Origin: Cydia pomonella
Lineage: Eukaryota; Arthropoda; Insecta; Lepidoptera; Tortricidae
Assembly (NCBI RefSeq): GCF_033807575.1
Contig: NC_084729.1
Coordinates: 5,208,001-5,272,000, forward strand
Direction of reading: 5' to 3'
DNA: 64,000 nt
The position numbers and the translations under genes are program-made. Positions 1 through 11,142 of this stretch are shown piece by piece. Within the stretch, counting starts at the first letter, position 1, and each line of letters starts with the position of its first letter. The notes beneath the pieces are model-generated. The model did not search any database, was not told the origin of the DNA, and worked only from the letters and a program-made list of their open reading frames with translations.

Positions 1-1401
1 GATCCGTCTTCAAAACCTCTTTATCAATGTGGCATGTGTGAAATGCACGTTCGTCCAGCGGAAGTAGAAGATCATTGCAATAAGGAAAAAGCTTGCCTTG
101 AAAATCACTCAGTATTTCACGTCTGTGAGAATTGTGACAGATTTTTCTTCACAGAAGAAGCTTTATCAGAACATGTTGCAGAAGAAGAAGAGAATTCAAC
201 ATTTAAAGTAGTCACTTTCAACCATGAATGGGATCTACCGATCAATAGGGCTTTGAGAAACCTTCAAAATAATTTGCACCTAGCTGGAGAAAACTCTCAA
301 CAAGAAAAAGTTTCAAACACGACCGAACAGGCAGCAACTAAAAATCAGCAGAGTAAAAAAATTAAAAAGGCAATAGTAGTTCTCGATAAATATCCAATAA
401 CACAGTTTTGTCAAGACTGTGGTAAGTTCATCTCAATTTCAGAATTAAAAACTCATGATGCCACACACAGATATAATAATAATGCAGCTGAAGATGAGGA
501 AAACCACACTGATGACGAAATGTCAATAGTAGAAAACTGCTTAGAAAATAATAATGAGAGAGGCAATATTCCAGATGATAACCCTGATGGAGTTGAAATC
601 AGAAATGAAAATATTGTGGATCATATAGCAAATATGCAGGAAGACGGAGAAGAAGAAATAATTGCAAATAATACTGTGCGCATTGAAAATGTCAGGTCAA
701 TAATAAACACTGCTTCAGCAAACCAGTTTACAATGATTAGACCTGACGATAGTTTCAGAACGATCGAAAATGAATTAAGACACGACTTGCGTGAAAACTT
801 CATAAAATATTCAGCCATTCACATTGCTAATAATGCAAGTAAGCAATCAAACTCAAACAATGAAATAATTGAAACACCTGATGAATCTGATCATAATAAT
901 GACTCAAATTGTAGACTGCCAACGCCAAGTACTTCGTCAGATCAAAATAAGGTTTCAGAAGATAACCAAATCGTTGATGATAAGAGCAAACTCGAACATA
1001 TTATAAAGGCGATCAGACTTAAACAATTATATAAAACTAATGAAATTATCGAAATATCTGATGATGAAAATGAAGAAGAAGACTCAAATCGTAAAGTGCC
1101 AACGCCAAGTACTTCGCCAGATCTAATTAGGGTCTTAATAAAAGAAGAAGTGGATATCGAAGACGATAAGAGCGAAATCCAACATATTATTAATGCGATT
1201 GATAGACAAATAAACCAGGCTAATAATATTTTTGACTTAACTGATGAATCTGAAGATACAGCAGCCACAGAATCAAATGTAGTCGCAACTGTGAATGCGC
1301 ATCAAGATGCAGAGGAAAACAATGAAGAAACAACAAGTGAACTTCAGCGTATAATCGAAATGACACTAAAAAATAAGCAGCTAATGTCCAGTCGTGACTA
1401 G
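1..1401 (+). CDS. Zinc-finger protein with acidic SIM-like tail, C-terminal part (5' end outside window)
   Basis: The frame is open from base 1, so the ATG at 34 is probably internal; 466 codons are visible before the TAG at 1399. Near the left edge lie C-x2-C motifs (CGMC, CENC) in finger-like but imperfect settings. One consensus C2H2 finger (CQDCGKF...HDATH) lies at about 409-474. The rest is acidic and Asn/Ser/Glu rich with an internal repeat: PTPSTS occurs twice, and a K-x-E-x-x-H-I-I-x-A-I helix-like motif twice with a weaker third copy (ELQRIIEM). Three hydrophobic-acidic motifs (NEIIETPDESD, NEIIEISDDEN, NIFDLTDESED) resemble SUMO-interaction motifs. I infer a nuclear DNA- or chromatin-binding protein. 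No intron is visible, so this is likely the last coding exon. I do not recognise the specific gene. Confidence 0.75.
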   Translation, partial: DPSSKPLYQCGMCEMHVRPAEVEDHCNKEKACLENHSVFHVCENCDRFFFTEEALSEHVAEEEENSTFKVVTFNHEWDLPINRALRNLQNNLHLAGENSQQEKVSNTTEQAATKNQQSKKIKKAIVVLDKYPITQFCQDCGKFISISELKTHDATHRYNNNAAEDEENHTDDEMSIVENCLENNNERGNIPDDNPDGVEIRNENIVDHIANMQEDGEEEIIANNTVRIENVRSIINTASANQFTMIRPDDSFRTIENELRHDLRENFIKYSAIHIANNASKQSNSNNEIIETPDESDHNNDSNCRLPTPSTSSDQNKVSEDNQIVDDKSKLEHIIKAIRLKQLYKTNEIIEISDDENEEEDSNRKVPTPSTSPDLIRVLIKEEVDIEDDKSEIQHIINAIDRQINQANNIFDLTDESEDTAATESNVVATVNAHQDAEENNEETTSELQRIIEMTLKNKQLMSSRD

Positions 1402-1607
1402 AATTGTTAATGTGAAGCCCGCTCTTAAGAGGATTTTGAAGAGACCACGCTAAAAGCGCGTTTTAAGCGGTAATTCGTATTAACTGGAACTTGTAATTTT
1501 TTTGTTTAAGATTTATTGTTATTGACTTATTTATCCCGAACTTACTGACGGCGTAGAACCTTTTAGCCTTCGGAGAGACGTTGGCTCTCTTTGCATGTTC
1601 TACCGTC

Positions 1608-1835
1608 TGTACAGTCAGCATCAAAAGTAGCGGATCAAATAACGTTTCATAAGTATCTACCATTCTGTAACAGCTTACCAAAAACTGATGTCTTTAATAA
1701 GGAATAACTAAAACTGTAAAAGATATACTTTTGAGCGCGAATTTTAACAATTTATCTATATTTGGAAAAGTTATCCGGAATATCAGATACTTTTGGCGCG
1801 TTGTTTCATCCGCTACTTTTGATGCTGACTGTACA
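1608..1835. mobile_element. Foldback MITE (TACAGTCAGCATC family)
   Basis: The ends are near-perfect inverted repeats of about 27 bp: TGTACAGTCAGCATCAAAAG at the left and its reverse complement at the right. The ends resemble those of the hairpin element at 4077-4189. No coding capacity. Confidence 0.75.
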
Positions 1836-1836
1836 A

Positions 1837-2160
1837 TGGGGAATGCTCCAAAGAACTTTTTGAATTGGTGCCATCGTCACGTTTTTATCACCGCACCTCC
1901 CGCCAAAGGAGCAAAGCTCATCCTCACTTCTTAGATACATGGCACCCTCGTTTCTTCCCAGGACGCAGAATCTGGAATGAGTTGCCCCCTGAGGTATTTC
2001 CGTTGCGCTACGACATGAGATCCTTCAAGAAGCGGGTATTTAGGGTTCTCAAGGGCCGGCAACGCTTAAGTGACTCCTATGATGTTGCTTATGTCCATGG
2101 GCGACGATGACCGCTTCCCATCAGGTGGCTCGTCTGCTCGTTTGCTGACTATACTGTAAC
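1837..2160 (+). mobile_element. Non-LTR retrotransposon 3' fragment
   Basis: A frame at 1865-2110 encodes the typical C-terminal end of lepidopteran non-LTR reverse transcriptases (RRIWNELPPEVFPLRYDM then FKKRVFRVLKGRQR). It is followed by a short 3' UTR. 5'-truncated, no catalytic domain. It abuts the MITE on its left. Confidence 0.7.
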
Positions 2161-2374
2161 ATTTAAAAAAATACTTATTTTTTTACGTAAGTATTTTAAA
2201 TTGTGAATGCATTTATGTGTTAAAATGGCCATATAAAATTGTAATTAATTATTTAGTTATTCATAGGTCGCTTTTATACTTTATCGTGGTCATTTACTTT
2301 ATTATCTTGGCCGATACCGTCCACGATTCGATAACACGACACAACGCTCTACGAGGCAACATTCCCATCTTCAC

Positions 2375-2698
2375 CACTTAGATGGTTGGCAGAACTCAAC
2401 TGTGCGTTTCTCCAGAAACTTCCTGATCCACTTAGATGGTTGGCAGAACTCAACTGTGCGTTTCTCCAGAAACTTCCTGATCCACTTAGATGGTTGGCAG
2501 AACTCAACTGTGCGTTTCTCCAGAAACTTCCTGATCCACTTAGATGGTTGGCAGAACTCAACTGTGCGTTTCTCCAGAAACTTCCTGATCCACTTAGATG
2601 GTTGGCAGAACTCAACTGTGCGTTTCTCCAGAAACTTCCTGATCCACTTAGATGGTTGGCAGAACTCAACTGTGCGTTTCTCCAGAAACTTCCTGATC
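2375..2698 (+). repeat. 54-bp minisatellite, six copies, in LINE-derived sequence
   Basis: Six head-to-tail copies of a 54-bp unit beginning CACTTAGATGGTTGGCAGAA. As 54 is a multiple of three, the array stays open in several frames on both strands as an 18-residue repeat. One frame (GWQNSTVRFSRNFL) runs toward the retrotransposon C-terminal sequence at 2699 onwards, so the array probably arose by expansion inside a LINE reading frame. Confidence 0.9.
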
Positions 2699-2945
2699 CA
2701 CAGCTGAACTGTGGAATGAACTGCCGCTCGCGGTGTTTACGGACCGATACGACCTACAAACCTTCAAGAATAGAGTGTACTCTCATATTAAATATCGACA
2801 ACGCATTTACAACCCCACTGGTGCAGGTGTCCATGGGCGGTGCATTTACTTACCATCCTCCTATTGGTACATTTTCTCAACCTCGTACATTTAAAACTAA
2901 CTTAAAATGAAAATTACAATAAAATAAACGATACGATACGGTACG
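2699..2945 (+). mobile_element. Non-LTR retrotransposon 3' end with tail
   Basis: Directly after the minisatellite a frame reads LWNELPLAVFTDRYDLQTFK, the C-terminal signature of jockey/CR1-like reverse transcriptases. It is followed by an AATAAA-rich segment and an (ACGAT)n-like tail at about 2925-2950. 5'-truncated. Confidence 0.65.
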
Positions 2946-3123
2946 ATAAAATCGTGTTACCATGGACAACGATAATGTATAAAAGTGCTCATATGGTTCC
3001 AGTGTTTAACTTTCATGTACGGAACCCTAAAAAGTGACAGTCTATGTGATAATTACAAACCAAACTTATTTTTGTAATCACGTAAATGATTTTATCTACA
3101 CGTGCTACGTTGGTAGCAATCAG

Positions 3124-3312
3124 TACCCCTAGTGTAAATTTAGTCGATAGCGAAACGTGACATACGCGTTTGCGTTAAGTTTCATTTTGTATGGGTTTTT
3201 GAACAGCGCGCCAAGCGGGACGTTTTGGAAAGTCAAAAATCTCATACAAAATGACACTTAACGCAAACGCGTACGTCACGTTTCGCTGTCGAAAATATTT
3301 ACACTAGGGGTA
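3124..3312. mobile_element. Foldback MITE with ~75-bp arms
   Basis: TACCCCTAGTGTAAAT at the left is mirrored by ATTTACACTAGGGGTA at the right. The arms stay complementary for about 75 bp each with a few mismatches. Non-coding. Confidence 0.75.
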
Positions 3313-3425
3313 CAGTTACTTTCTTAACTCAGTCAGATTATCATATATTACCGAACAAGTGCTATAATACAATTACAAAGCACGCGTGTGTAATATCCAG
3401 GATTTAGAGCCTAAAAGCGGCTCAA

Positions 3426-3628
3426 TAGCCGGGTCCATACAGAGCGAGCATACCCGCGAGGCAATTTCCTCACGCACAATACAGCCAGAGTAGACGTGCC
3501 TCGGCCGAGGCGGCGCGCGCGTTTTCCTCGCTCGAGTGCGCCGCCTTGGCCGAGGCACTTCTATACTGGCTGTATTGTCCGTGAGGAAGTTGCCTCGCGC
3601 GTATGCTCGCTCTGTGTGGACCCGGCTA
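3426..3628. mobile_element. GC-rich foldback element (GGGTCCACACAGAGCGAGC family), copy 1
   Basis: An almost continuous palindrome: TAGCCGGGTCCATACAGAGC at the left, reverse complement at the right, CG-rich centre. A second, partial copy lies at 14257-14326 and a third, interrupted by a LINE, at 46252-46910. Apparent reading frames over it are by-products of the palindrome. Confidence 0.8.
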
Positions 3629-3654
3629 ATAACGTGCACCTTCCGAGCATATGT

Positions 3655-4200
3655 GTTGAAATAGTACATTACGATACATGTGCGAAAAATAGGAAATTCG
3701 AAACGAGTGGCGATAAATTAAAACACGGCCGAAGGGAGTACAACGTTTTACAGTACATATGGCCCTTTAAATGTTCGACACAGTAACGTAATATGCTAAT
3801 TTTTGCACTAGTGCGGTAAAGTATTAGCACCATATGTACTGTAATAGTACATTACGATACAAGTGCGAAAAATAGGAAATTCGAAACGAGTGGCGATAAA
3901 TTAAAACACGACCGAAGGGAGTGTTTTAAATCGACACGAGTTGTGAATTACCTATTCGCACATGTATCGTACAACGTTTTACAGTACATATGGCCCTTTA
4001 AATGTTCGACACAGTAACGTAATATGCAAATTTTCGCACTAGTGCGGTAAAGAAGCACCATATGTACAGTCAATGTCAAATACTTTGTAGCAACGAAAGT
4101 AGCCAAATAGTTCGGTACACCATATATTTAGTATGGTGTACCGAACTATTTGGCCACTTTGACTGCTACGAAGTATTTGACGCTGACTGTACTGTAAAAT
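3655..4200. mobile_element. Foldback repeat (CATATGTACTGTAA family) with a nested hairpin MITE
   Basis: Contains two partly duplicated segments with the marks TACATTACGATACA, CGAAACGAGTGGCGATAAAT and CACCATATGTACTGTAA. Related copies are at 13580-13800, 32245-32460 and 32870-32975. The right end is split by the element at 4077-4189. Confidence 0.7.
4077..4189. mobile_element. Hairpin MITE with TA target duplication
   Basis: A near-perfect 113-bp hairpin with centre CCATATATTTAGTATGG. It splits the host-repeat sequence CACCATATGTACTGTAA at a TA, and TA is present on both sides, as expected for Tc1/mariner-type insertion. Confidence 0.8.
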
Positions 4201-5170
4201 AGGTTATAAGTGAATAGTTACATATTTAGATTTTAAGATATATCTTAATGTTGTATTTGATGTCAAAACATATTTGTATGTCTTTAATGTTAGTGTTTAT
4301 ATTTTTTATCGATTTATTATTAGATTTTATTAATTAGACTATAATTATCTTTTGTCATGTTTTAGGTTAAGCAGGGGTGTACCTACCGAAAAAAAAACTG
4401 TAAACTTCAAATGTGAAAAACTGATTCATTGAGACCACACTATGGTTTTTAAAATGACTATAATAAAAAGCGAGTTTTAATTTAGATAATTGACAGTTTT
4501 TTTAATTATATTTTTATCTGTAGGAATGATTGGCAGCTTCTTCCTAGCGCATTCAGCGGCAACTTTTTACGGACCCGTTTTTCATATCTGCCTGCATCAG
4601 CCCATCACCTGTTAGAATTGGTAAAGTTCTTTGGCTCTTTCATTCTTCTCTTTTAATACACTTGATTTGAGCCCAATAATAAGTAGTTGAGAGAACGGCA
4701 CTGATTTGCGAGCGAGTTGAAAGCGAGGCGAGCGCGCAACGTGTTCGCCGCGAGTGTGCAATGAGTTGTACCGAGTTGTGCTCTCGACTCGCTCGAAAAT
4801 TGCCAGTGCCCGCACCCTTACTGGTACGCACAGAGTAAAACCAGAATTATTTATATTGGAATATATAATATAATAATAACACTTATTATCGCGGTATGTA
4901 AGTCGTAATCATTTTGATTAGAAATAAAATTACAGCCGTTAGAAATTTACTGTTTTGTTTCGGTACAGGCCTTAAATAAATAATAAATCTGACTGTTGTT
5001 TATCATCACTCTAGCTCTAAAGGCTTCTCTCATCTTTGAAATCAGTGTTTAAAGTTGCATTCTATCCTTAAGATCTGAATCTAAGACTAAATGGATGGAT
5101 CAACTATTTCTTGTCGTCATTCCGTTTTGTCAGCCAGGCGACAGTAGCACAGTTTGTTAGAAGAACTATT
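4200..5170. other. AT-rich intergenic stretch, nothing recognised
   Basis: No open frame with a protein signature. A GC-richer patch at 4680-4830 gives short overlapping frames on the minus strand that resemble nothing known to me. Confidence 0.5.
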
Positions 5171-5305
5171 GTACAGTCGCCATCAAATATATCGGAGCGG
5201 TCACGGTGCTCACAAATATCTGAACACCGCCTCTATATATCATATCAAGGCGCTGGAGTACGTGTTCAGATATGATTGAACACCTCGGCCGCTCTATTTT
5301 ATCGT
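5171..5305. mobile_element. MITE (TACAGTCGCCATC family)
   Basis: Starts TACAGTCGCCATCAAATATA and carries an internal inverted pair around GAACACCGCC / GGCGCTGGAGTACGTGTTC. The right terminal repeat is eroded. Confidence 0.6.
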
Positions 5306-7059
5306 GCTTGGTAGATGTCTAATAGTGGAAAAGGCTAATAACTACCACAAACATACATGTTCGGGTAATTTAAACCTACATTTTATTTCGTCCTGTGTTA
5401 TTTCTGCACGTGTAATTTGTATAATGAATCTCTTAATGATATATATGTTTTTTCTCAAACTTGCTACGAAAAGATGACATGACTTACGTCAAATTAGGTC
5501 CGGAAATATTACATATCAGGTGGCATGAGTGAAGATGATATGTAAAGGAATTTCATACAGCCTTACACACACCTAGCCTAGGACTGTAAAGCAACCTTCT
5601 TTTGTTTTTTAACGTCAAATTGTGACACAACGTCTTGATATCCAACCATCAACTAGCTTCAGTTAGCTTGGTACGGGGATTTGTTGTGCATATTCGTTGC
5701 AAGGCAACGGTGGTGGCGCATCGCGCAGGCGCGCGGACTTACGCGCGTAAGGTTGTACACCGCTGGTAGAGTGGCGAGGCGGGTGGGTCGCTACAAAACA
5801 AATTGACCAATTTTTTTGTTTTAATTGCAAGTTTGAGAAAAGCACTATACATATCTCGGCGAGAAACGGGGTTGCCGGCCGCGTATCTCTATTTGGCTAC
5901 GCTACGCTCAGCCGTATATATCTACTTGGCCTGCAACCCTACGTTTCCCGGCCTCTATAGTAATGTACTATTGTTCATAGTTTGTCCGTTTACAAGAACA
6001 AAGTTCGGCAAATCTTATTTTCTAGAAATTGATAAATTGTGTCCAGTAATATTTAATTTACTGTACTTTCTAATAGCTTTCATAGTAAGGTAGGTAACTT
6101 TAGGCCTATTTTAGTTCATTTTTGTAATACATATTTGTAAAAGGCTGTTATTGTATTACTATTTAGTTTTTTAAACTTGGATTTAAAAAGTGACCCGGCG
6201 ACCGTAACCATGGCAACGAGTTATTAGAAAAAGTTGATTAGCCAAATAATGCAAATGTTGAGTTGTTTCTTCACATTTTGCTAGTAGAATTAACCTATTA
6301 TAATTAATGATTTTAAAAATTGTCTTTACAAACTTAAAAATTACAAATTGGTATTACATTTGTAATTTGTATCACTTAAGCCTATAACCTGATAACCTAA
6401 CCTACCATGATGCCGAATATCAAGTTTCTAGGTCATCTGGAACTGGGTTAGGTTTTTAACCAAAAAGTATTTTTAATCTAATAATTATCAGCATATCCAA
6501 GAGCAACGCGAAGCCCAAGGGCACCACCTACCTGTTCTCGAAGCGCTGCGTTGTTTTTTTGAACCCTCAGAACTTGTGTTTGCATTATACCAGATTTTCT
6601 CGGGATATAATGTCAATAGTAACTTTATTAAGTATAAAAAAATTCAATTGCATAGTTCTTAGACATTAGATTTTATATCTAAAAAAAAACCGATTTCGTC
6701 ACTGACTCACTCCCTCACTGATGATCATCAAATCTTTAGGTTAAGTATTATATGATAAAAAATAATGAATAGTAAACTTAAAAAAACTTTCACCTTACGC
6801 CCATGCCACGATAGCGATCCGGCCAAGCCATATATTTTGACTAAGGAGTAGAGTTTGTGAAATTACGACTTGTAGAGTTAGAAGCTTGGCGCTACAAGAG
6901 ATCTGATAACTTTTTGACAGTTCAAGCCTTATGGTTTCGTCTCGGCAACATTTTACATGAAAATGTTTTCGATGGGATAAACATAACAGTAAATAATTTT
7001 GTTTTAAAATATTGTTAATTTATTCAATTCAATTCAAATGATTTATTTGTAAACATAGG
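5306..7059. other. Intergenic stretch with one small foldback
   Basis: Mostly AT-rich without coding signatures. At 5859-5951 a ~95-bp foldback is visible (CGAGAAACGGGGTTGC mirrored by GCAACCCTACGTTTCCCG). At 7063-7115 there are three tandem copies of a ~17-bp unit, AGTTTCGTTTTCAGCTC, leading into the LINE fragment. Confidence 0.5.
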
Positions 7060-7764
7060 TAACAGTTTCGTTTTCAGCTCAGTTTCGTTTTCAGCTCGGT
7101 TTCGTTTTCAGCTCAAGTGGCTTCCTATTCGTCTTCGCCGTGACTCTCATGTTCTTGCCCTCCTTTATGGCATTCTCTTTAACCCCGCTACACCACCTTA
7201 TCTCAAAGAGCGTTTCAAGTATCTCTCTTCTATCAGATGTTCTCAGACTCATATTCTTGCTCCTCCCTTATCTACTTCAAAATTTTATAATAGCTCTTTT
7301 ACCTTCCGGGCTGTTCGGTTATGGAATGCTCTGCCAGTAGAATTAAGATTAGCTAAGTCTCTCCCCATTTTCAAAAATCAGCTGAAACTACTTTCTATCT
7401 CTACCTTAAGTTGCCATTTATATATTGTATATGTGTAAGTATATATATATATATATTGTATTATATTATATTGTATATTTATTAGTATATTAGGTATTGT
7501 TTTAATACATATATAAGTAGTATGTGTGTTTGTATTTAATAGTCTCCATATTTAGCTCCTTGCACTACCTGTTGACTTTTGTATGAGTTCGAAATTTCCT
7601 GCTACCTAAAGGTTGTCTGGAAGAGATCGCTTTTTAGCGATAAGACCGCCTGTTGTTACCTGGTTCTATTTTCCTTTAAAATTCATTTGTAGTTTTACAT
7701 GTATGTAAAATGTATAATTGTTGGTGCAATAAAGAATATTTACTTACTTACTTACTTACTTACA
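7060..7764 (+). mobile_element. Non-LTR retrotransposon 3' end with (TTAC)n tail
   Basis: About 7110-7430 encodes a reverse-transcriptase C-terminus (LKWLPIRLRRDSHVLALLYG ... RLWNALPVELRLAKSL). A long 3' UTR with a (TA)n run, a GCAATAAAG motif and a terminal (ACTT)n tail follows. It lies just downstream of the ZAD zinc-finger gene, in opposite orientation. Confidence 0.75.
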
Positions 7765-7847
7765 GTGTCGGTAAGTACAAAAAATATGTGTGAATTCTAT
7801 GTTATTGTTTAAATATTTTGAAATAAAACTCGAATTTCATAGTAAGT

Positions 7848-7853
7848 TTTATT
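7848..7853 (-). promoter_or_regulatory. AATAAA signal overlapping the stop codon of the ZAD gene
   Basis: On the minus strand the last codons read CAA TAA AA, so the TAA stop (7851-7849) lies inside an AATAAA hexamer (7853-7848). Whether it is the polyadenylation signal used is inference. Confidence 0.4.
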
Positions 7854-7992
7854 GACTAGTCTGTTTATTCCGTTTCCTTGGCGGTGGTTTGAGCTTGAGG
7901 TGCACGTACTTGCGATGCGTGGCCAGCGAGCCCGCCTGCGTGAACTTGGCGCCGCAGAGCGCGCACTCGAAGCGTTTCTCACCCGTGTGAAC
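7849..7992 (-). CDS. ZAD gene exon 15 (finger 13, C-terminus, stop)
   Basis: Acceptor ATGCAG|GTT, 47 codons plus TAA. Gives the last His of finger 12, linker TGEKRF, finger 13 (CALCGAKF...HRKYVH) and a basic proline-rich tail (KLKPPPRKRNKQTSQ). Confidence 0.88.
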   Translation of the reverse strand, partial: VHTGEKRFECALCGAKFTQAGSLATHRKYVHLKLKPPPRKRNKQTSQ

Positions 7993-10900
7993 CTGCATAT
8001 AGGTTCTCTTATAAGCAATTTTATTTGTATATTATTGGATTAGGCATAATGATTATATGTGCATACATAAAAATAAAATGCCACTTCAAACTAGCAGGTC
8101 ACAAAATAGTTAAAAGCGTATTTACGTACGTACGTACCAGTAACAAGAATATTTAAAAAAATCTGCGATAAAAAACAAAAAGTCCGCGGATAGGAGTTTA
8201 TTCAAGAAAACTTCTAAGTAAGTAAATAAATTAGCAATATTGATAAGTACTTACGACTTTATGCACATAGAGTCCAGTGGCGCGGAGAAAGGTTTTCGGG
8301 CACTGGTCGCATCTGTACTTTCGTAGCCGTATGTGCACCGCCTCTACGTGTACCTACAAATAATATAGCTAAGTAAAGTTAAACTCCTCTCCTCGCTTTA
8401 CTATGTGCATATACACAATTGGCAAAAGGTCCTGTTGACGACAAAGTGTATGACCATCTTCAGAAAAAAGTGTACCATTTACTTTTTTCGAAAAACCATC
8501 AGCTTTTGGGTTATTTCTACTCAGAAACACGAGGCTTACCGATTTAAAAAGTCAAAAAATATTCGAAAAAAATTGACAGTTTAGACAAACTTTTTGTATG
8601 GATCGACACATAACGACACCCAAAATTTGTAGGATAAACTGGAGAAACCTTTTTGTTTGATTATATCAATAGACCTCGTAAAAAGAGAATTTTGAGATAA
8701 ACATAAAAAAATCACCTTAAGAGCGGCCGCGGTCCCGTAACATTTAGCGCAACTTTCGCACTTGTAGGGTTTTTCGCCAGTGTGACGCACGTGGTGGGTC
8801 TGTAACAAAGCGTAAACATTATATTTTTGCATTTACATTTATAAAGTAGTGCCTCTATGAGCTGTATAACTTCGAGGCATGGGGGTGCTGCCTCTTTGAA
8901 AATGCCTTTCGAAAATCGATTGCAAACTAAACCCTGTAGAGGAGAACGCCGGGCAGACATTACAAAGCATTTTGCCCAAGCTAAAACGGAGACACCTCGC
9001 TCGGTCGATAAAAATAAAAGTATAGTTTCTTGGCTGTCTCGAGATTGAGAAACAAAAATCCAAATATACAGACGTACAAACTTTAGCATTTATAATATTA
9101 ATAGTATGTATTACATGTAATTGAGCCGATAATATATTGTCAATATAGAATATTATCACTGCTTACCCGGAGTTCTGCCGCTGTGGCGTAAGACTTGGGG
9201 CAGATTTCGCACTTAAAGGCTTTCTCCCCAGTGTGACGCGCTTGGTGCTGCTTCAGCAGGGCCAGGCACTGTCGACAAATCATGAAATTTATATAGTTAA
9301 TCGCATTTGAATACTGCGATTACTTCCCAGACGCTCATTAATATATGTTTTTGGATGAATGTACAACTTCTCCCCTACATGACGCACTTGGTGGTGTTTT
9401 GGCAAGGTAAAACACTGGTGACAAATGAAAAATAGTGTACAGATGGTCGTAAATGAAACATAATTATTACTTCCCACGAAGACGTTATCATGTTTTTTAT
9501 AGATGAGAAATATCTCCCCTGTGTGAGGGGCTACGTGCTGCTTCAGCAGGGTCAGGCACGGTCGGCAAATGATAATCTTTATGTGTGGTTCTTTGAAAGA
9601 ATATACAAAGATTCTTTCACATAAAGGCTTTAATATATGTTCATGTTTATATAGCGTAATCTGAAGGTCGCGGGTTAAAACCCCGGCTCGTACCAATGAG
9701 TTTTTCGGAACTTATGTACGAAATATCATTTGATATTTACCAGTCGCTTTTTTGTGAAGGAAAACATCGTGAGGAAACCGTCCTAATCCCAATAAAGGCC
9801 TAGTTTACCCTCTGGGTTGGAAGGTCCGACGGCAGTCGCTTTCGTAAAAACTAGTGCCGACGCCAATTCTCGGGATCAGTTGCCAAGCGGACCCCACGCT
9901 CCCATGAACCGTGGCAAAATGCCGGGACAAACGCAAGGAGGAAGATGTTTTATATAGCATAAAACTTGGGTCAGGCACTTAAAGGCTCTTTCCCCTCTGT
10001 GATGCGTTGAATGCGAATGATAAATTGAAATATTGCAGAAGTAAAGAAAAGAAATTAAAGTACAATAACGCTTCCTCCAATTGCTTCACTCTTTACAGTA
10101 ATACAGACCTTTAGTCCCATATAGGCTGATACAGCCCGGGCTCCGACTCGATTCGTGGGGAATAGCTCATCCCTCGAACTTAGGCGCATCGATCATACGT
10201 CAGGCTCGTCCGCGCAGGGACCCTTGTGGGGCTATAGTCGTTAGCTTTGTAGCTGGCCCGGAGCGGCTAATCCTTTGTCTGTTGTTAACTAAAACCGCAA
10301 GTGCCACTAACTGCAAAAAAAGGGTCGTATAATTCTAATTGCTATCTGAGCGCGGGTCAGTCCAACGCTCAAAAAACCAGTGTAGGTGCGCCCTCTGATA
10401 AGGCGCCTTTGTTCCTTATATCGAGGACACATTTTAGACTGGTTCGGTAGCGTTCGACTCGCTGGCACCCAGTAACCGTAGAGGGACCACACAAGAAATC
10501 GCAAATTATTTTTCCATTTGTTCTTTTGAATCTTATTTCAATTACCATAGGAGTTGTAATTCCATAACCGGTCAAAGTGACCGGACCATTTTTTATGCAG
10601 GTAGTGGCACGTGCGGTTTCACTTAACAAAAGACAAAGGATTAGCCCGTCGAAACCAGCTACAAATCTAAAGACTATACGTATAAGCTCCAAATGTGCTA
10701 TGTGCTCAAAATTCAAAACTTTATTCTGCAAATAGGCCTCAAGGGCTCTTTGACAAGTCAATAGTCAATATTGTTTTAGTTAACAATAGACAAAGGATTA
10801 GCCGCTATGGGCCAGCTACAAAACTAACGACTATAATCGGCGGTCGTATGCCAACCACCGCTGCCCCACGCGCTTGCAGCGCATTGGCTGCGAGGCCGGA

Positions 10901-11110
10901 CCTTCCTGCCGCCATCACGTCCTCGCAGGAGGCCACAGCCCATCGCCTCTCACATAGCATGGCTTCCACCACCGCCAAGGAATACAAATACAATGCAAAA
11001 TTCTTTATTTCATAATAATATACATTTTTGTGATGCAGGGGATGGAGCCGCCCGGTAAGCAAAACAATGCTGTGTTGGGAGGCACCGCTCTTCCCTAGAT
11101 TTACAACTAG

Positions 11111-11142
<32 letters not shown>

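Noticed and set aside
2375..2698. CRISPR-like repeat array
   Set aside because: Units are contiguous without spacers and the DNA is eukaryotic. The same holds for 49911-50052 and 56700-57305.
2386..2910. Open frames across the 54-bp array as a repeat protein
   Set aside because: The frames exist because the unit length is a multiple of three; the flanking code is a retrotransposon C-terminus.
3373..3786. Arg-rich frames on both strands
   Set aside because: They overlie a GC-rich palindrome repeated at two other places in the window, so they are products of the foldback sequence.
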